A stretch of 6,373 nucleotides of DNA from positions 1 to 6,373 of the forward strand of contig DASWMO010000054.1 in NCBI GenBank assembly GCA_036399715.1, given 5' to 3'. Numbering within the stretch: the stretch's first letter is position 1; each line of letters begins with the position of its first letter. The position numbers and the translations under genes were made by a program. This document shows, in pieces, positions 1-6,233 of this stretch. Below the pieces are notes generated by a model. The model was not told the origin of the DNA and made no database searches. It saw nothing but the letters and a program-made list of their open reading frames with translations. Source of the stretch: DASVSE01 sp036399715. GTDB lineage: Bacteria; Bacteroidota; Rhodothermia; Rhodothermales; Rubricoccaceae.

Positions 1-1
1 C

Positions 2-1981
2 ACCCATGGGGACATCCTGGAAATCTCCCTCGGATTTGACGCTCAAGAAATTACAGCCTCTCTCGACGACGCCCCTGTGAGCCAAGGTAGAGGAATCGTT
101 GGGTATTCGTCTGCTGTCTATACAGCCTCTACGTCGGACGGCATGCCGATCACCCTCGACATGGAGGCCATCAGAGTCTCCAGGGGTGAGCCCTTTGAGA
201 TGAACATGACCTACCGGTGCGACGAACTCAGCTTGTTCGCTGGAGTGGACCGGCAGGTCCCCTTTGGGATCGGCGTCGCCCCGATCCAACTGCCCAACGG
301 CGCCAGCGTCGGGGGCGGTCGCTTCCTCCCCACGCCTGGCGCCGTCTTGTCCAACGAGAGCGGACTCGCCAGGGCCACGTTCCGCGAGTCGCGCGATTGT
401 TACAACGAGGGGTGGAGCAAGTCTATCACGTTTGTGGCGGGCCCCCCCACAGAGGTCGAGGTCGAGAGGGGAACGACGCTCACGACCGGCGCTCGAGCGT
501 TCTACCAATACCCCCCCGTCGCCGGAGTGTTTAACGGGACCGGCCTCGTGGAGTCCGTGACGAGGCCGATCGAGATCGTCTACGACCGGCCGGTCGTCGA
601 GATCGTCCAGTTCACCAGCGGGTTCACGGCTCCCCCCGTCCCCGTCGACTTCGTTGAGATCGGGACGTGGGAAGACGGGTTCCTAGGCAGCTCCCTCCGC
701 AACGGAGCAGAAATGGACAACTTCGTATCGAGGGACCCACGGAATTTCTACGTCCGCGTGTCCGACCCCACCGCGAACCAGGACCCCGAGACCGTTGAGA
801 CCGTGTACGCCTACGTGCAGACGCGGGGAGGGGTCGATGACCCCACGCGGCTCACACTGCGGGAGACATCTGCCGGACCGGGCCGGCCTGCTGAGAACTC
901 CGGGGTGTTCATCTCGATCTCGCAGCTGATGACGACGACCGACATCGCGCTCGTCGGCGACGACGACCTGCCGGTGCATGACGGCTCGGACGGGCCAGTC
1001 CCCGACGACGCCCCAGGGGACCGTACCCACCGCGCAAGGGTTAGCGACATTGTCCGGGCCTCCTACGTTGAGGGCGGCGGTGAGCCGAGCGGTGGCGACG
1101 ACGAGGTCTTCACGGACGCATCTGTGTGCGCTTTGGGTTCTGTCAAGACGGTCACCCTCACGCTGGCAACGTTCCAAGAGCCGTTCCTCGACTGGGGCCT
1201 CGATGGAAAACGGGGGACGAACGACTGCGGCGAGGACAACGGCGTCTTCGACTACTGCCCAACGGGCCAAGACTGCTCTGCTGCATGTAATGTGCTAAAC
1301 GGGGGCGACCACGAGCTGGGTCAATTCAGTGAAAGATATATAGATTACAGCTATTTTCCATCAAATAATTATGTTAGTGGCAGTGAGCTTGGATTCAACG
1401 GGCCCCAAAAATCACACTTTGGATATAGTGCAGCGGTAGCACCTGAAGACATGGCGGGAGAAGCTCCCCTCGCCTCAGCGCTTCTGGCTCAGGGGTGTAT
1501 GCGAGTGATTTCCCCCTCCCCCCCCGTCATCCTTGAGGCGCCGATGGGGGAGGGAGACAGAGCCGGCTTCCTGTCGGAAGGTGTGTTGTTCGACAACGGG
1601 GACCCTCAGCGGAACGAGGCTCCGCAAATGTATACCGCTTTAGGTCCGCTCCTTAGTCCGGGGCATGTCGTCGTGGGCTACATCCCCGGGAGTCTGTACC
1701 TAGGAGGGAGCAGGGGCCCGAGATACATCCAAGGACTTACCACACAACCCCTTAGGAGCTCATTTATCGTCATCTCCATTGACGCCGTCGGGAAACAAGC
1801 GCTCGCCCACGAACTCGGGCACCGGCTCAGCGGCCGAGGCAATGAGTACGACGAGGCGGGCGCTGCTCCCTACCTCCTCTTCCCGAACGCCTACACGGGG
1901 GCCGACTTCAGGCGCGTCACAGGGGGGCGCCGGATCCAGGAGGAGTACCTCGACCTGATGAGGGACGGGGTGTCAGAATAA
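2..1981 (+). CDS. Large secreted multidomain protein with C-terminal HELGH metallopeptidase-like motif, 5' end outside window
   Basis: The frame is open from base 2, and the first in-frame GTG (77) is not followed by a signal peptide, so the gene begins upstream of the window. About 660 codons are visible. The N-terminal part reads as beta-rich Ig-like sequence. Around 734-1070 lies a bacterial Ig-like domain of the pattern FYVRVSDP, DPETVETV, LTLRETS, SGVF. At 1190-1250 an acidic segment (DWGLDGKRGTNDCGEDNG) resembles Ca-binding D-x-G-x-D-G loops, followed by a Cys-rich stretch. At 1808-1822 HELGH matches the HExxH zinc/catalytic motif. Further on, LLFPNA (1874-1891) sits where metzincins carry their Met-turn. 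The canonical metzincin third ligand is absent: HExxH is followed by RLSGRGN. No sorting domain ends the protein. I infer an exported, possibly proteolytic or pseudoproteolytic surface protein; the exact family is not recognised. Bases 1321-1380 are strikingly AT-rich. The gene probably shares an operon with the next one, 43 bases on. Confidence 0.8.
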   Translation, partial: THGDILEISLGFDAQEITASLDDAPVSQGRGIVGYSSAVYTASTSDGMPITLDMEAIRVSRGEPFEMNMTYRCDELSLFAGVDRQVPFGIGVAPIQLPNGASVGGGRFLPTPGAVLSNESGLARATFRESRDCYNEGWSKSITFVAGPPTEVEVERGTTLTTGARAFYQYPPVAGVFNGTGLVESVTRPIEIVYDRPVVEIVQFTSGFTAPPVPVDFVEIGTWEDGFLGSSLRNGAEMDNFVSRDPRNFYVRVSDPTANQDPETVETVYAYVQTRGGVDDPTRLTLRETSAGPGRPAENSGVFISISQLMTTTDIALVGDDDLPVHDGSDGPVPDDAPGDRTHRARVSDIVRASYVEGGGEPSGGDDEVFTDASVCALGSVKTVTLTLATFQEPFLDWGLDGKRGTNDCGEDNGVFDYCPTGQDCSAACNVLNGGDHELGQFSERYIDYSYFPSNNYVSGSELGFNGPQKSHFGYSAAVAPEDMAGEAPLASALLAQGCMRVISPSPPVILEAPMGEGDRAGFLSEGVLFDNGDPQRNEAPQMYTALGPLLSPGHVVVGYIPGSLYLGGSRGPRYIQGLTTQPLRSSFIVISIDAVGKQALAHELGHRLSGRGNEYDEAGAAPYLLFPNAYTGADFRRVTGGRRIQEEYLDLMRDGVSE

Positions 1982-2024
1982 CGGCGTTCCGACCGACTGC
2001 CCCACATCCTCTCCTCCCGAACGA

Positions 2025-3356
2025 ATGATTCGCTCCCTCGCCCTGCTCGCGCTCCTAGCCCTAGTCGCCTGCAACGATGCCTCAGAGGCCGTCGCCCAGC
2101 CGACGCCTGACCAGATCAACGACGACATCGAGTTCTTTCAGAGGGCGTACCGCCCCGGGTCCGAGGATACTGACGCCTACGTCCGCTCCGTGTTCGACCG
2201 GGTCGAGGCGTTCCCGGCCCTGTACCTCGCGGTCGTCGACCGGCGGCTAGTGCATCCGACGACAGTGGAAAGGTTGGCCAACCGGGACTCGATCAATGCT
2301 TATGTGGGCCTGTTAGACGTAGCCGGTGTGGCGTCGGAGGAGGTCTGGCTCGCATACGTGAGGCAGTTGCTCGACGTATCGCTGGCCTCGTTCGACCAAT
2401 ACAGAGCCCTAATGGTTAGTCTGGATGGCACGGACCCACAGTGGAGGGGAGCAGCGGGGGCAACTTCAGGGGCGCTGGAGTTAGCCCGAATGAGCTTCAG
2501 GATCCTCGAGAAGGCCGAGGACCCGTACGCGGTCCCCGCCGCGTGGGAGCGGTGGCAGCAGCCGGACTTCTACTACGTCTCGCTCGCCTACCTCGACGCG
2601 CTCGGGATCGATCCGAGAGTGGACGCGCCGACGTGCCTCACGTCACCGGCTACGGTCTATGTCGCCAGCGGCCGCGTCATCGGTGGTCCACTTGACGGCC
2701 AGCCTTACGCCGGCCGGCTCGTCGGCTCTGAGGGCGACGATGTGATTGTCGGGACCGGCGCGCCCGACGTCATCGAAGGGCTCGGTGGCAACGATTTCAT
2801 CTGCGGCGGCGCCGATGGCGATGCCATAGACGGGGGTAAAGGCACCGATACCGTTGACGGAGGAGCCGGCACAGACGGTTGCGACGCCATAGAGACCGCT
2901 ACGGCCTGCGAAGGCGCCATTCCCATCCTCACGACCGTTACTCCGATCGCCGAGTGCGTCGTATCCAGACCGGACGGGAGCTACACAGCCTATTTCGGCT
3001 ACGAGAATCTCTCCGGTCAAGTGGGCCGGGTTCCATACGGGCCGAAGGGGTCGGACAACAACCGGGTGGCGATCACCGACCCGAGTCAACTTGGTGGTGG
3101 GGTCGGGTCGGTCATTGAGGAGGCCAGCCCGGTGTTGTTCGCCTTGCCCGGGGTCGTCTCAGGACACAGGGGCCAGACCCCGCCGTTCCCAGGATTCGCG
3201 TTCTCGGTGGACGCGGAACCGTCGCGCACCGGGGAGACGATCTGCGACGCCGCTACTGGCGTGTGCTACCCCGTGGGCCCAATCGGGACCGTCTCCTGGA
3301 TGTTGCTCGGCGAGACGGCCAATATCGACCGGGCCCCCGAGTGCCCCGCCCCCTAA
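2025..3356 (+). CDS. RTX-repeat lipoprotein with C-terminal FGY-type beta domain
   Basis: This encodes 443 residues. The start at 2025 gives a clean lipoprotein signal: Arg3, a Leu/Ala-rich core and the lipobox LVAC with Cys16, so the protein should be lipidated and membrane anchored. Residues about 28-215 look mainly helical, with many aromatic and acidic residues, and match no family I recognise. Residues 234-287 are six tandem nine-residue RTX (GGxGxDxUx) repeats, which in known proteins bind Ca2+ and fold on export. Residues about 302-437 carry ECVV, YTAYFGYEN, PPFPGFAF and VSWMLLG. This resembles a domain I recall from other bacterial cell-surface proteins (pattern ECV, YTAxFGYxN, PG, WxLxG). 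No Shine-Dalgarno sequence is visible. The gene lies 43 bases after the metallopeptidase-like gene and 14 before the next, so cotranscription is likely. Role unknown; surface Ca-binding or adhesion is an inference. Confidence 0.85.
   Translation: MIRSLALLALLALVACNDASEAVAQPTPDQINDDIEFFQRAYRPGSEDTDAYVRSVFDRVEAFPALYLAVVDRRLVHPTTVERLANRDSINAYVGLLDVAGVASEEVWLAYVRQLLDVSLASFDQYRALMVSLDGTDPQWRGAAGATSGALELARMSFRILEKAEDPYAVPAAWERWQQPDFYYVSLAYLDALGIDPRVDAPTCLTSPATVYVASGRVIGGPLDGQPYAGRLVGSEGDDVIVGTGAPDVIEGLGGNDFICGGADGDAIDGGKGTDTVDGGAGTDGCDAIETATACEGAIPILTTVTPIAECVVSRPDGSYTAYFGYENLSGQVGRVPYGPKGSDNNRVAITDPSQLGGGVGSVIEEASPVLFALPGVVSGHRGQTPPFPGFAFSVDAEPSRTGETICDAATGVCYPVGPIGTVSWMLLGETANIDRAPECPAP
2724..2885 (+). 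repeat. Six tandem RTX nonapeptide repeats (27-base period)
   Basis: Inside the lipoprotein gene, six consecutive nine-residue units can be read: GSEGDDVIV, GTGAPDVIE, GLGGNDFIC, GGADGDAID, GGKGTDTVD and GGAGTDGCD. They follow the haemolysin-type GGxGxDxUx pattern that coils into a Ca2+-binding parallel beta roll. The units have diverged at DNA level, so this is a protein repeat rather than a recent DNA duplication. Units 3 and 6 carry Cys residues, and another Cys follows shortly after the last unit, which could allow a disulfide. Confidence 0.85.
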
Positions 3357-3370
3357 CACGTAATCCCTTC

Positions 3371-4003
3371 ATGCGCTCGTTCCTCACCCTCATCGCTGCC
3401 CTCGCCCTTGCCCCGTCCGTATCGGCGCAGGAGGCTCAGCGGGCAGCCCATACGCTCCCGTTTGCCTCGGCTGGAAACGCGATCGAGATCTCCCTCGGGG
3501 GCGCCTCAACCGGCCCGCTCACGGTCGCAGTCTCGTCAGCCCCGGCATGGCTCACCTTTGAGCAGGTCGAGGCCACATCCGGGGCAGCGGAGGGAACGGA
3601 CGAGCCAGTAGCCCGACTTTCCTTCGACGTTGCCCGGGAAGCTCCCGTTAGCGTTCCAGGTGACATCGTCCTCACGGTCCATGATGCCTCCGGGACAACC
3701 GTCGGCGAGAAGACGATTCGGGTTGAGGTTGGGGCCCCGGCAGTCCTCTCGGTCGAGCCGCCTCGTCCGAACCCATCGCGCGGGTCCGTGGTCGTTCCAT
3801 ACCTGATGCCCGAGGCCGGCTCGGTCCGAGTCTCTGTGTTCGACCTGCTCGGTCGCGAGGTCGCTGTGCTGGTAGATGGCGACGAGCCGGCCGGGGCTCA
3901 CGAGGCCCGCCTCCCCGCTGGCCATCTCGCGGCGGGGGTGTACGTCATCCGCGTCGTTTCGGGCGGAGAGGCTCAGGTTGCGCGGCTCACGGTCGTCCGC
4001 TAA
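3371..4003 (+). CDS. Small secreted Ig-like protein with T9SS type A C-terminal sorting domain
   Basis: This encodes 210 residues. The ATG at 3371 is chosen because it starts a Sec signal peptide (MRSFLTLIAALALAPSVSA, cleavage likely before Gln20). The frame is open further upstream, but that stretch overlaps the end of the preceding gene and reads as Arg/Pro-rich out-of-frame sequence. Residues about 25-125 form one beta-sandwich-like module with APAWLTF, ARLSFDV and PGDIVLTVHD. Residues about 128-210 are a T9SS/FlgD-like sorting domain: PRPNPSRG, VRVSVFDLLGREV, LAAGVYVIRV and a C-terminal LTVVR. In Bacteroidota this domain directs proteins through the type IX system and is removed or attached at the surface. 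It usually sits at the end of large cargo proteins, so a protein made of just one Ig module plus the sorting domain is short. It follows the lipoprotein gene by 14 bases, so the two are very likely cotranscribed. Function beyond export is unknown. Confidence 0.85.
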   Translation: MRSFLTLIAALALAPSVSAQEAQRAAHTLPFASAGNAIEISLGGASTGPLTVAVSSAPAWLTFEQVEATSGAAEGTDEPVARLSFDVAREAPVSVPGDIVLTVHDASGTTVGEKTIRVEVGAPAVLSVEPPRPNPSRGSVVVPYLMPEAGSVRVSVFDLLGREVAVLVDGDEPAGAHEARLPAGHLAAGVYVIRVVSGGEAQVARLTVVR

Positions 4004-4026
4004 AGCCGTCCTGTAGTCTCTCTGCG

Positions 4027-4045
4027 ATCACGGCGCAATCACGGC
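4027..4045 (+). repeat. Short direct repeat ATCACGGC, two copies 11 bases apart
   Basis: ATCACGGC occurs at 4027-4034 and 4038-4045, just after the stop of the sorting-domain gene. A third copy lies at 4460-4467 in the same non-coding region. One helical turn between the first two copies would place them on the same DNA face, as for a protein-binding site. No protein is identified and chance is possible. Confidence 0.35.
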
Positions 4046-4140
4046 AAGACCATGCGCCGAGGTGCGTTCTATTGCGGCCTGCGAAAGTCAAGATTGCCCT
4101 TTTTGTAGTAAAGGGACGCGTTCGTCACGACTCTGAGATG

Positions 4141-4194
4141 TGCTCGAGAGCAATCGCACTGCAGAGGTCAGGAGTTCGAATCTCCTTGGCTCCA
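4141..4194 (+). pseudogene. Degenerate tRNA-Ala 3' portion, probable integration (att) scar
   Basis: Bases 4165-4194 read as a tRNA 3' end: variable loop AGGTC, T stem AGGAG, T loop TTCGAAT, T stem CTCCT, acceptor strand TGGCTCC and discriminator A4194, then CCC instead of an encoded CCA. U at tRNA position 70 (4191) fits the G3:U70 identity pair of tRNA-Ala. Upstream, GCTC-GA-GAGC looks like a D stem with its loop deleted, and TCGCACTGCAG like an anticodon arm that has lost its 3' strand. No matching 5' acceptor strand (GGGGCCA or GGAGCCA) is found in the 80 bases before it. A functional tRNA is therefore not present. A tRNA 3' end without a body is typical of the distal end of an element integrated at a tRNA gene; decay of a whole tRNA gene is the alternative. 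A tmRNA end is less likely because of the AGGTC variable loop. Confidence 0.6.
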
Positions 4195-4199
4195 CCCCC

Positions 4200-4250
4200 G
4201 AAAGCGGCCCAGAATCCCTTATAACGGCGATTCTGGGCCGCTTTCTCTTT
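4200..4250 (+). terminator. Strong rho-independent terminator, perfect 17-bp stem
   Basis: GAAAGCGGCCCAGAATC (4200-4216) and its exact reverse complement (4229-4245) flank a 12-base loop, and the right arm runs into a T-rich tail (CTTTCTCTTT). It begins six bases after the tRNA-Ala discriminator position, which is where the terminator of an intact tRNA gene would sit. It would also stop transcripts coming from the secretion-protein genes upstream. The tail is T-rich only on the + side, so it acts mainly on + strand transcripts. Confidence 0.8.
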
Positions 4251-4507
4251 GGCCTCTGTCGCGCCCTGTCGTCCGAAAACGACACGTTCCGCCACCTCGT
4301 AGGCACTATATAGGCACCAAGTCCTACCCCCTCGCCGTCGTACTCTACACAGACCTGGGTTCGCAGCTAGCTCCGGTTCGTGCGGCGGAGGGGGACGGCA
4401 AGGGGCCGGAGGGCCGGCGAGGCCTGGCGCCGCGGCAGGTTTTCTCAATCAGCAGGTGCATCACGGCGAGAGGAGCCAGGCCCGGGTGTGGAACCCGTGG
4501 GACAAGA
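4246..4507. other. Non-coding spacer between terminator and redox genes
   Basis: I see no credible gene here on either strand. The open frames on the minus strand run through the tRNA remnant and are Pro/Arg-rich. Small structure visible: a 6-bp hairpin TGTCGT/ACGACA (4267-4284), the direct repeat TAGGCAC at 4300-4306 and 4311-4317 (11-base spacing), and a third ATCACGGC copy at 4460-4467. The promoter of the following genes probably lies near the right end of this stretch, but no convincing -35/-10 or Bacteroidota TAnnTTTG element could be fixed. Confidence 0.5.
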
Positions 4508-4525
4508 TATTTGTTTGAACAAATA
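4508..4525. promoter_or_regulatory. 18-bp AT-rich palindromic operator candidate
   Basis: TATTTGTTTGAACAAATA is a perfect inverted repeat, with 8-bp arms around a central TG. It is an AT-rich island in GC-rich DNA and ends 17 bases before the nitroreductase start codon. Position and symmetry fit the binding site of a dimeric repressor such as an HxlR, MarR or TetR protein. In E. coli, the QorB gene is next to an HxlR-type regulator gene, which makes HxlR a reasonable guess. No regulator gene is present in the window. Confidence 0.6.
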
Positions 4526-4542
4526 ATTAGTCTCTCCCACTG

Positions 4543-5151
4543 ATGACCGAGACCGCGTTCGTCCTCGCCGACGACGCCCAGGACCTCCTCTTCCGCGAGG
4601 CCCGCACGGCCAACGCCTTCACCGACAAGCCCGTCGACAACGAGGTCGTCCGGGCCGTCTACGACCTCGTCCGGTGGGGCCCGACGGCCGTCAACGGACA
4701 GCCGCTCCGGGTCCTCCTCGTCCGCTCCGACGAGGCCCGCGCGCGCCTCCTCCCGCTCATGAGCGAGGGCAACCAGGCCAAGACGGCTGGGGCCCCCCTC
4801 GTCGCCGTGCTGGCCTACGACACCCGGTTCCACGAGCACCTCGGGCGCGTCTTTCCCCACGCGCCCGGCGCACGGTCGTGGTTCGAGGGCTCCCCCGACG
4901 CCGACCGCGAGGGGTCGGCGCACGAGAACGCCGCGCTCTAGGCCGGCTACTGGATCGTCGGGCTCCGCGCCGCCGGCCTGGCGGCCGGGCCGATAGGCGG
5001 GTTCGACAAGGACGCCGTCGACGCCGCGTTCTTCCCCGACAGCCGGTTCCGGTCGTTCCTCGTCGTCAACGTCGGGCATCCAGCCGAGGAGGGCGCGTGG
5101 TTCGGCTGCTCGCCCCGTCTGGACTACGAGAACCTGGTCCAGACGATCTGA
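4543..5151 (+). pseudogene. RutE-like nitroreductase family protein (malonic semialdehyde reductase type) interrupted by one in-frame TAG
   Basis: The ATG at 4543 opens a frame of 132 codons ending at TAG (4939-4941). The same frame then continues without another stop for 69 codons to TGA (5149-5151), giving 202 codons in all, close to the roughly 196 of E. coli RutE. Before the TAG: LLFREARTANAF, VRWGPTAVNGQP (FMN-binding region), GNQAKTAGAPL and DTRFHEHL, followed by FPHAPGARSWF. After it: GYWIVGLRAAGL, GPIGGFD, FFPDSRFRSFLVVNVGHP and SPRLDYENL. All are in the order of the RutE/HadB family, FMN enzymes that reduce malonic semialdehyde and related substrates. RutE has Gln at the TAG position (NSSMQAAY), so one C-to-T change in CAG explains it. 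Either this is a very young pseudogene, a sequencing error or readthrough. The 132-residue product would lack the C-terminal third. No other rut genes are seen, so pyrimidine degradation is not supported. Confidence 0.85.
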
Positions 5152-5252
5152 CCGGGGCTCGTCGTCACACCGGGCAGGGCAGCCACGGCCACCTTACCCT
5201 CGACACGAAGAGCGACCTCTTTACAACCACGACCCACCCACAAGAGACCACC

Positions 5253-6101
5253 ATGACCATCGCCATCACCGGGGCTACCGGCCAACTCGGCCGCCTCGTC
5301 GTCGACAAGCTCAAGGCCGCCGTCCCGGCCGACCACATCGTCGCCCTCGTCCGCGCGCCCGCGAAGGCGGAGGGACTCGGCGTCGCCGTCTGCGAGGCCG
5401 ACTACAACAAGCCCGAGACGCTCGGGCCGGCCCTCGAAGGTGTTGACACGCTCCTCCTCATCTCCGGGAACGAGGTGGGGCAGCGGGCGGCCCAGCACCG
5501 CAACGTCATCGAGGCCGCGAAGGAAGCGGGGGTGGGCCGGATCGTCTACACGAGCCTGCTCCGCGCAGAAACCTCCCCGCTCAGCCTCGCCGGCGAGCAC
5601 CACGAGACGGAGACAGAGCTGAGGGCCTCCGGGGTCCCCTTCACGGTCCTCCGCAACGGGTGGTACCACGAGAATTACACGGGGTCGATCCCCGGGGCGC
5701 TCGCCGGCGGCGCGTTCATCGGGAGCGCCGGCGAGGGCCGGATCTCGTCGGCGGCCCGGGCCGACTACGCCGAGGCGGCGGTCGCCGTGCTGACCACGGA
5801 CGGACACAACGGAGCGACGTACGAGCTGGCCGGCGACGACGCCTACACGCTGGCCGACCTCGCCGCCGAGGTCTCCCGGCAGACCGGCCGAGACATCCCG
5901 TACACCGACCTCCCGGCGGACGCCTACGCCGCCGCGCTCGTCGGCTTCGGGTTGCCGAAGGGGCTGGCCCTGGCGATCGCGGGGTGGGACGTCAGCGCGT
6001 CCGAGGGGGCCCTCTTCGACGACGGCCGCCAGCTCTCCGGGCTGATCGGCCGGCCGACGACGCCGCTGTCCGTCACCGTCACCGACGCGATCGGCCGCTG
6101 A
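5253..6101 (+). CDS. qorB: NAD(P)H:quinone oxidoreductase, QorB/YtfG type (NmrA-like atypical SDR)
   Basis: This encodes 282 residues, close to the 286 of E. coli QorB, and is complete. The frame is open far upstream, but that part is an Arg-rich shadow of the nitroreductase gene. The ATG at 5253 is right because the Rossmann motif GATGQLG (residues 7-13) begins at once, as in QorB. Further landmarks are VALVRAPAKA (31-40, Arg34 probably contacting the NADPH phosphate), EVGQRAAQHRNVI, YTSLLRAETSPL, EHHETE, VLRNGWYHENY (132-142), FIGSAGEGRI, TYELAGDDAYTL and LFDDGRQLSGLIGRPTTPL. All are recognisable in E. coli QorB. The enzyme reduces quinones in the cytoplasm with NADPH and protects against quinone stress. 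It starts 101 bases after the nitroreductase frame with no terminator between, so it may share the palindrome-controlled promoter. The Shine-Dalgarno is weak (AAGAGA). Confidence 0.92.
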   Translation: MTIAITGATGQLGRLVVDKLKAAVPADHIVALVRAPAKAEGLGVAVCEADYNKPETLGPALEGVDTLLLISGNEVGQRAAQHRNVIEAAKEAGVGRIVYTSLLRAETSPLSLAGEHHETETELRASGVPFTVLRNGWYHENYTGSIPGALAGGAFIGSAGEGRISSAARADYAEAAVAVLTTDGHNGATYELAGDDAYTLADLAAEVSRQTGRDIPYTDLPADAYAAALVGFGLPKGLALAIAGWDVSASEGALFDDGRQLSGLIGRPTTPLSVTVTDAIGR

Positions 6102-6233
6102 CGATCGCGGCACTCAGGGCATGCGCGACCACACCGGCGCTCCGGCGCAGTACGGGCTGGACCCCCGACTCGTCACGACAACACCCTGACCGGGGCGACG
6201 CCTCTCACTCTCCTCACCACACGGAAACGCATC

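Noticed and set aside
3263..3370. Upstream extension of the sorting-domain gene.
   Set aside because: It overlaps the lipoprotein gene out of frame and would bury the signal peptide.
4097..4115. Hairpin CCCTTT/AAAGGG with a 7-base loop as terminator of the sorting-domain gene.
   Set aside because: The stem is short and half A-T, and no T-run follows it; the 4200-4250 hairpin is the credible terminator.
4088..4448. Minus-strand open frames containing KEIRTPDLCSAIAL and RRFELLTSAVRL.
   Set aside because: These are antisense translations of the tRNA remnant, a familiar false-protein pattern, and the rest is Pro/Arg-rich without motifs.
4345..5079. 244-codon minus-strand frame.
   Set aside because: It is antisense to the nitroreductase, whose family motifs are clear on the plus strand; GC-rich DNA commonly leaves the complementary frame open.
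4674..5252. Upstream extension of the qorB frame, which would give a 475-residue protein.
   Set aside because: The extra part is Arg/Pro-rich and overlaps the nitroreductase in another frame; the Rossmann motif starts right at the ATG at 5253.
5124..6113. 329-codon minus-strand frame.
   Set aside because: It is the shadow of qorB and has only Arg/Gly/Asp-rich low-information sequence.
6121..6189. A 22-codon frame (MRDHTGAPAQYGLDPRL and so on) between qorB and the last gene.
   Set aside because: No ribosome binding site, no recognisable motif, and short frames are common at this GC content.
5148..6196. CTGACCGGGGC occurs at both 5148-5158 and 6186-6196.
   Set aside because: An 11-base GC-rich match with no extension is plausible by chance and shows no att-like context.
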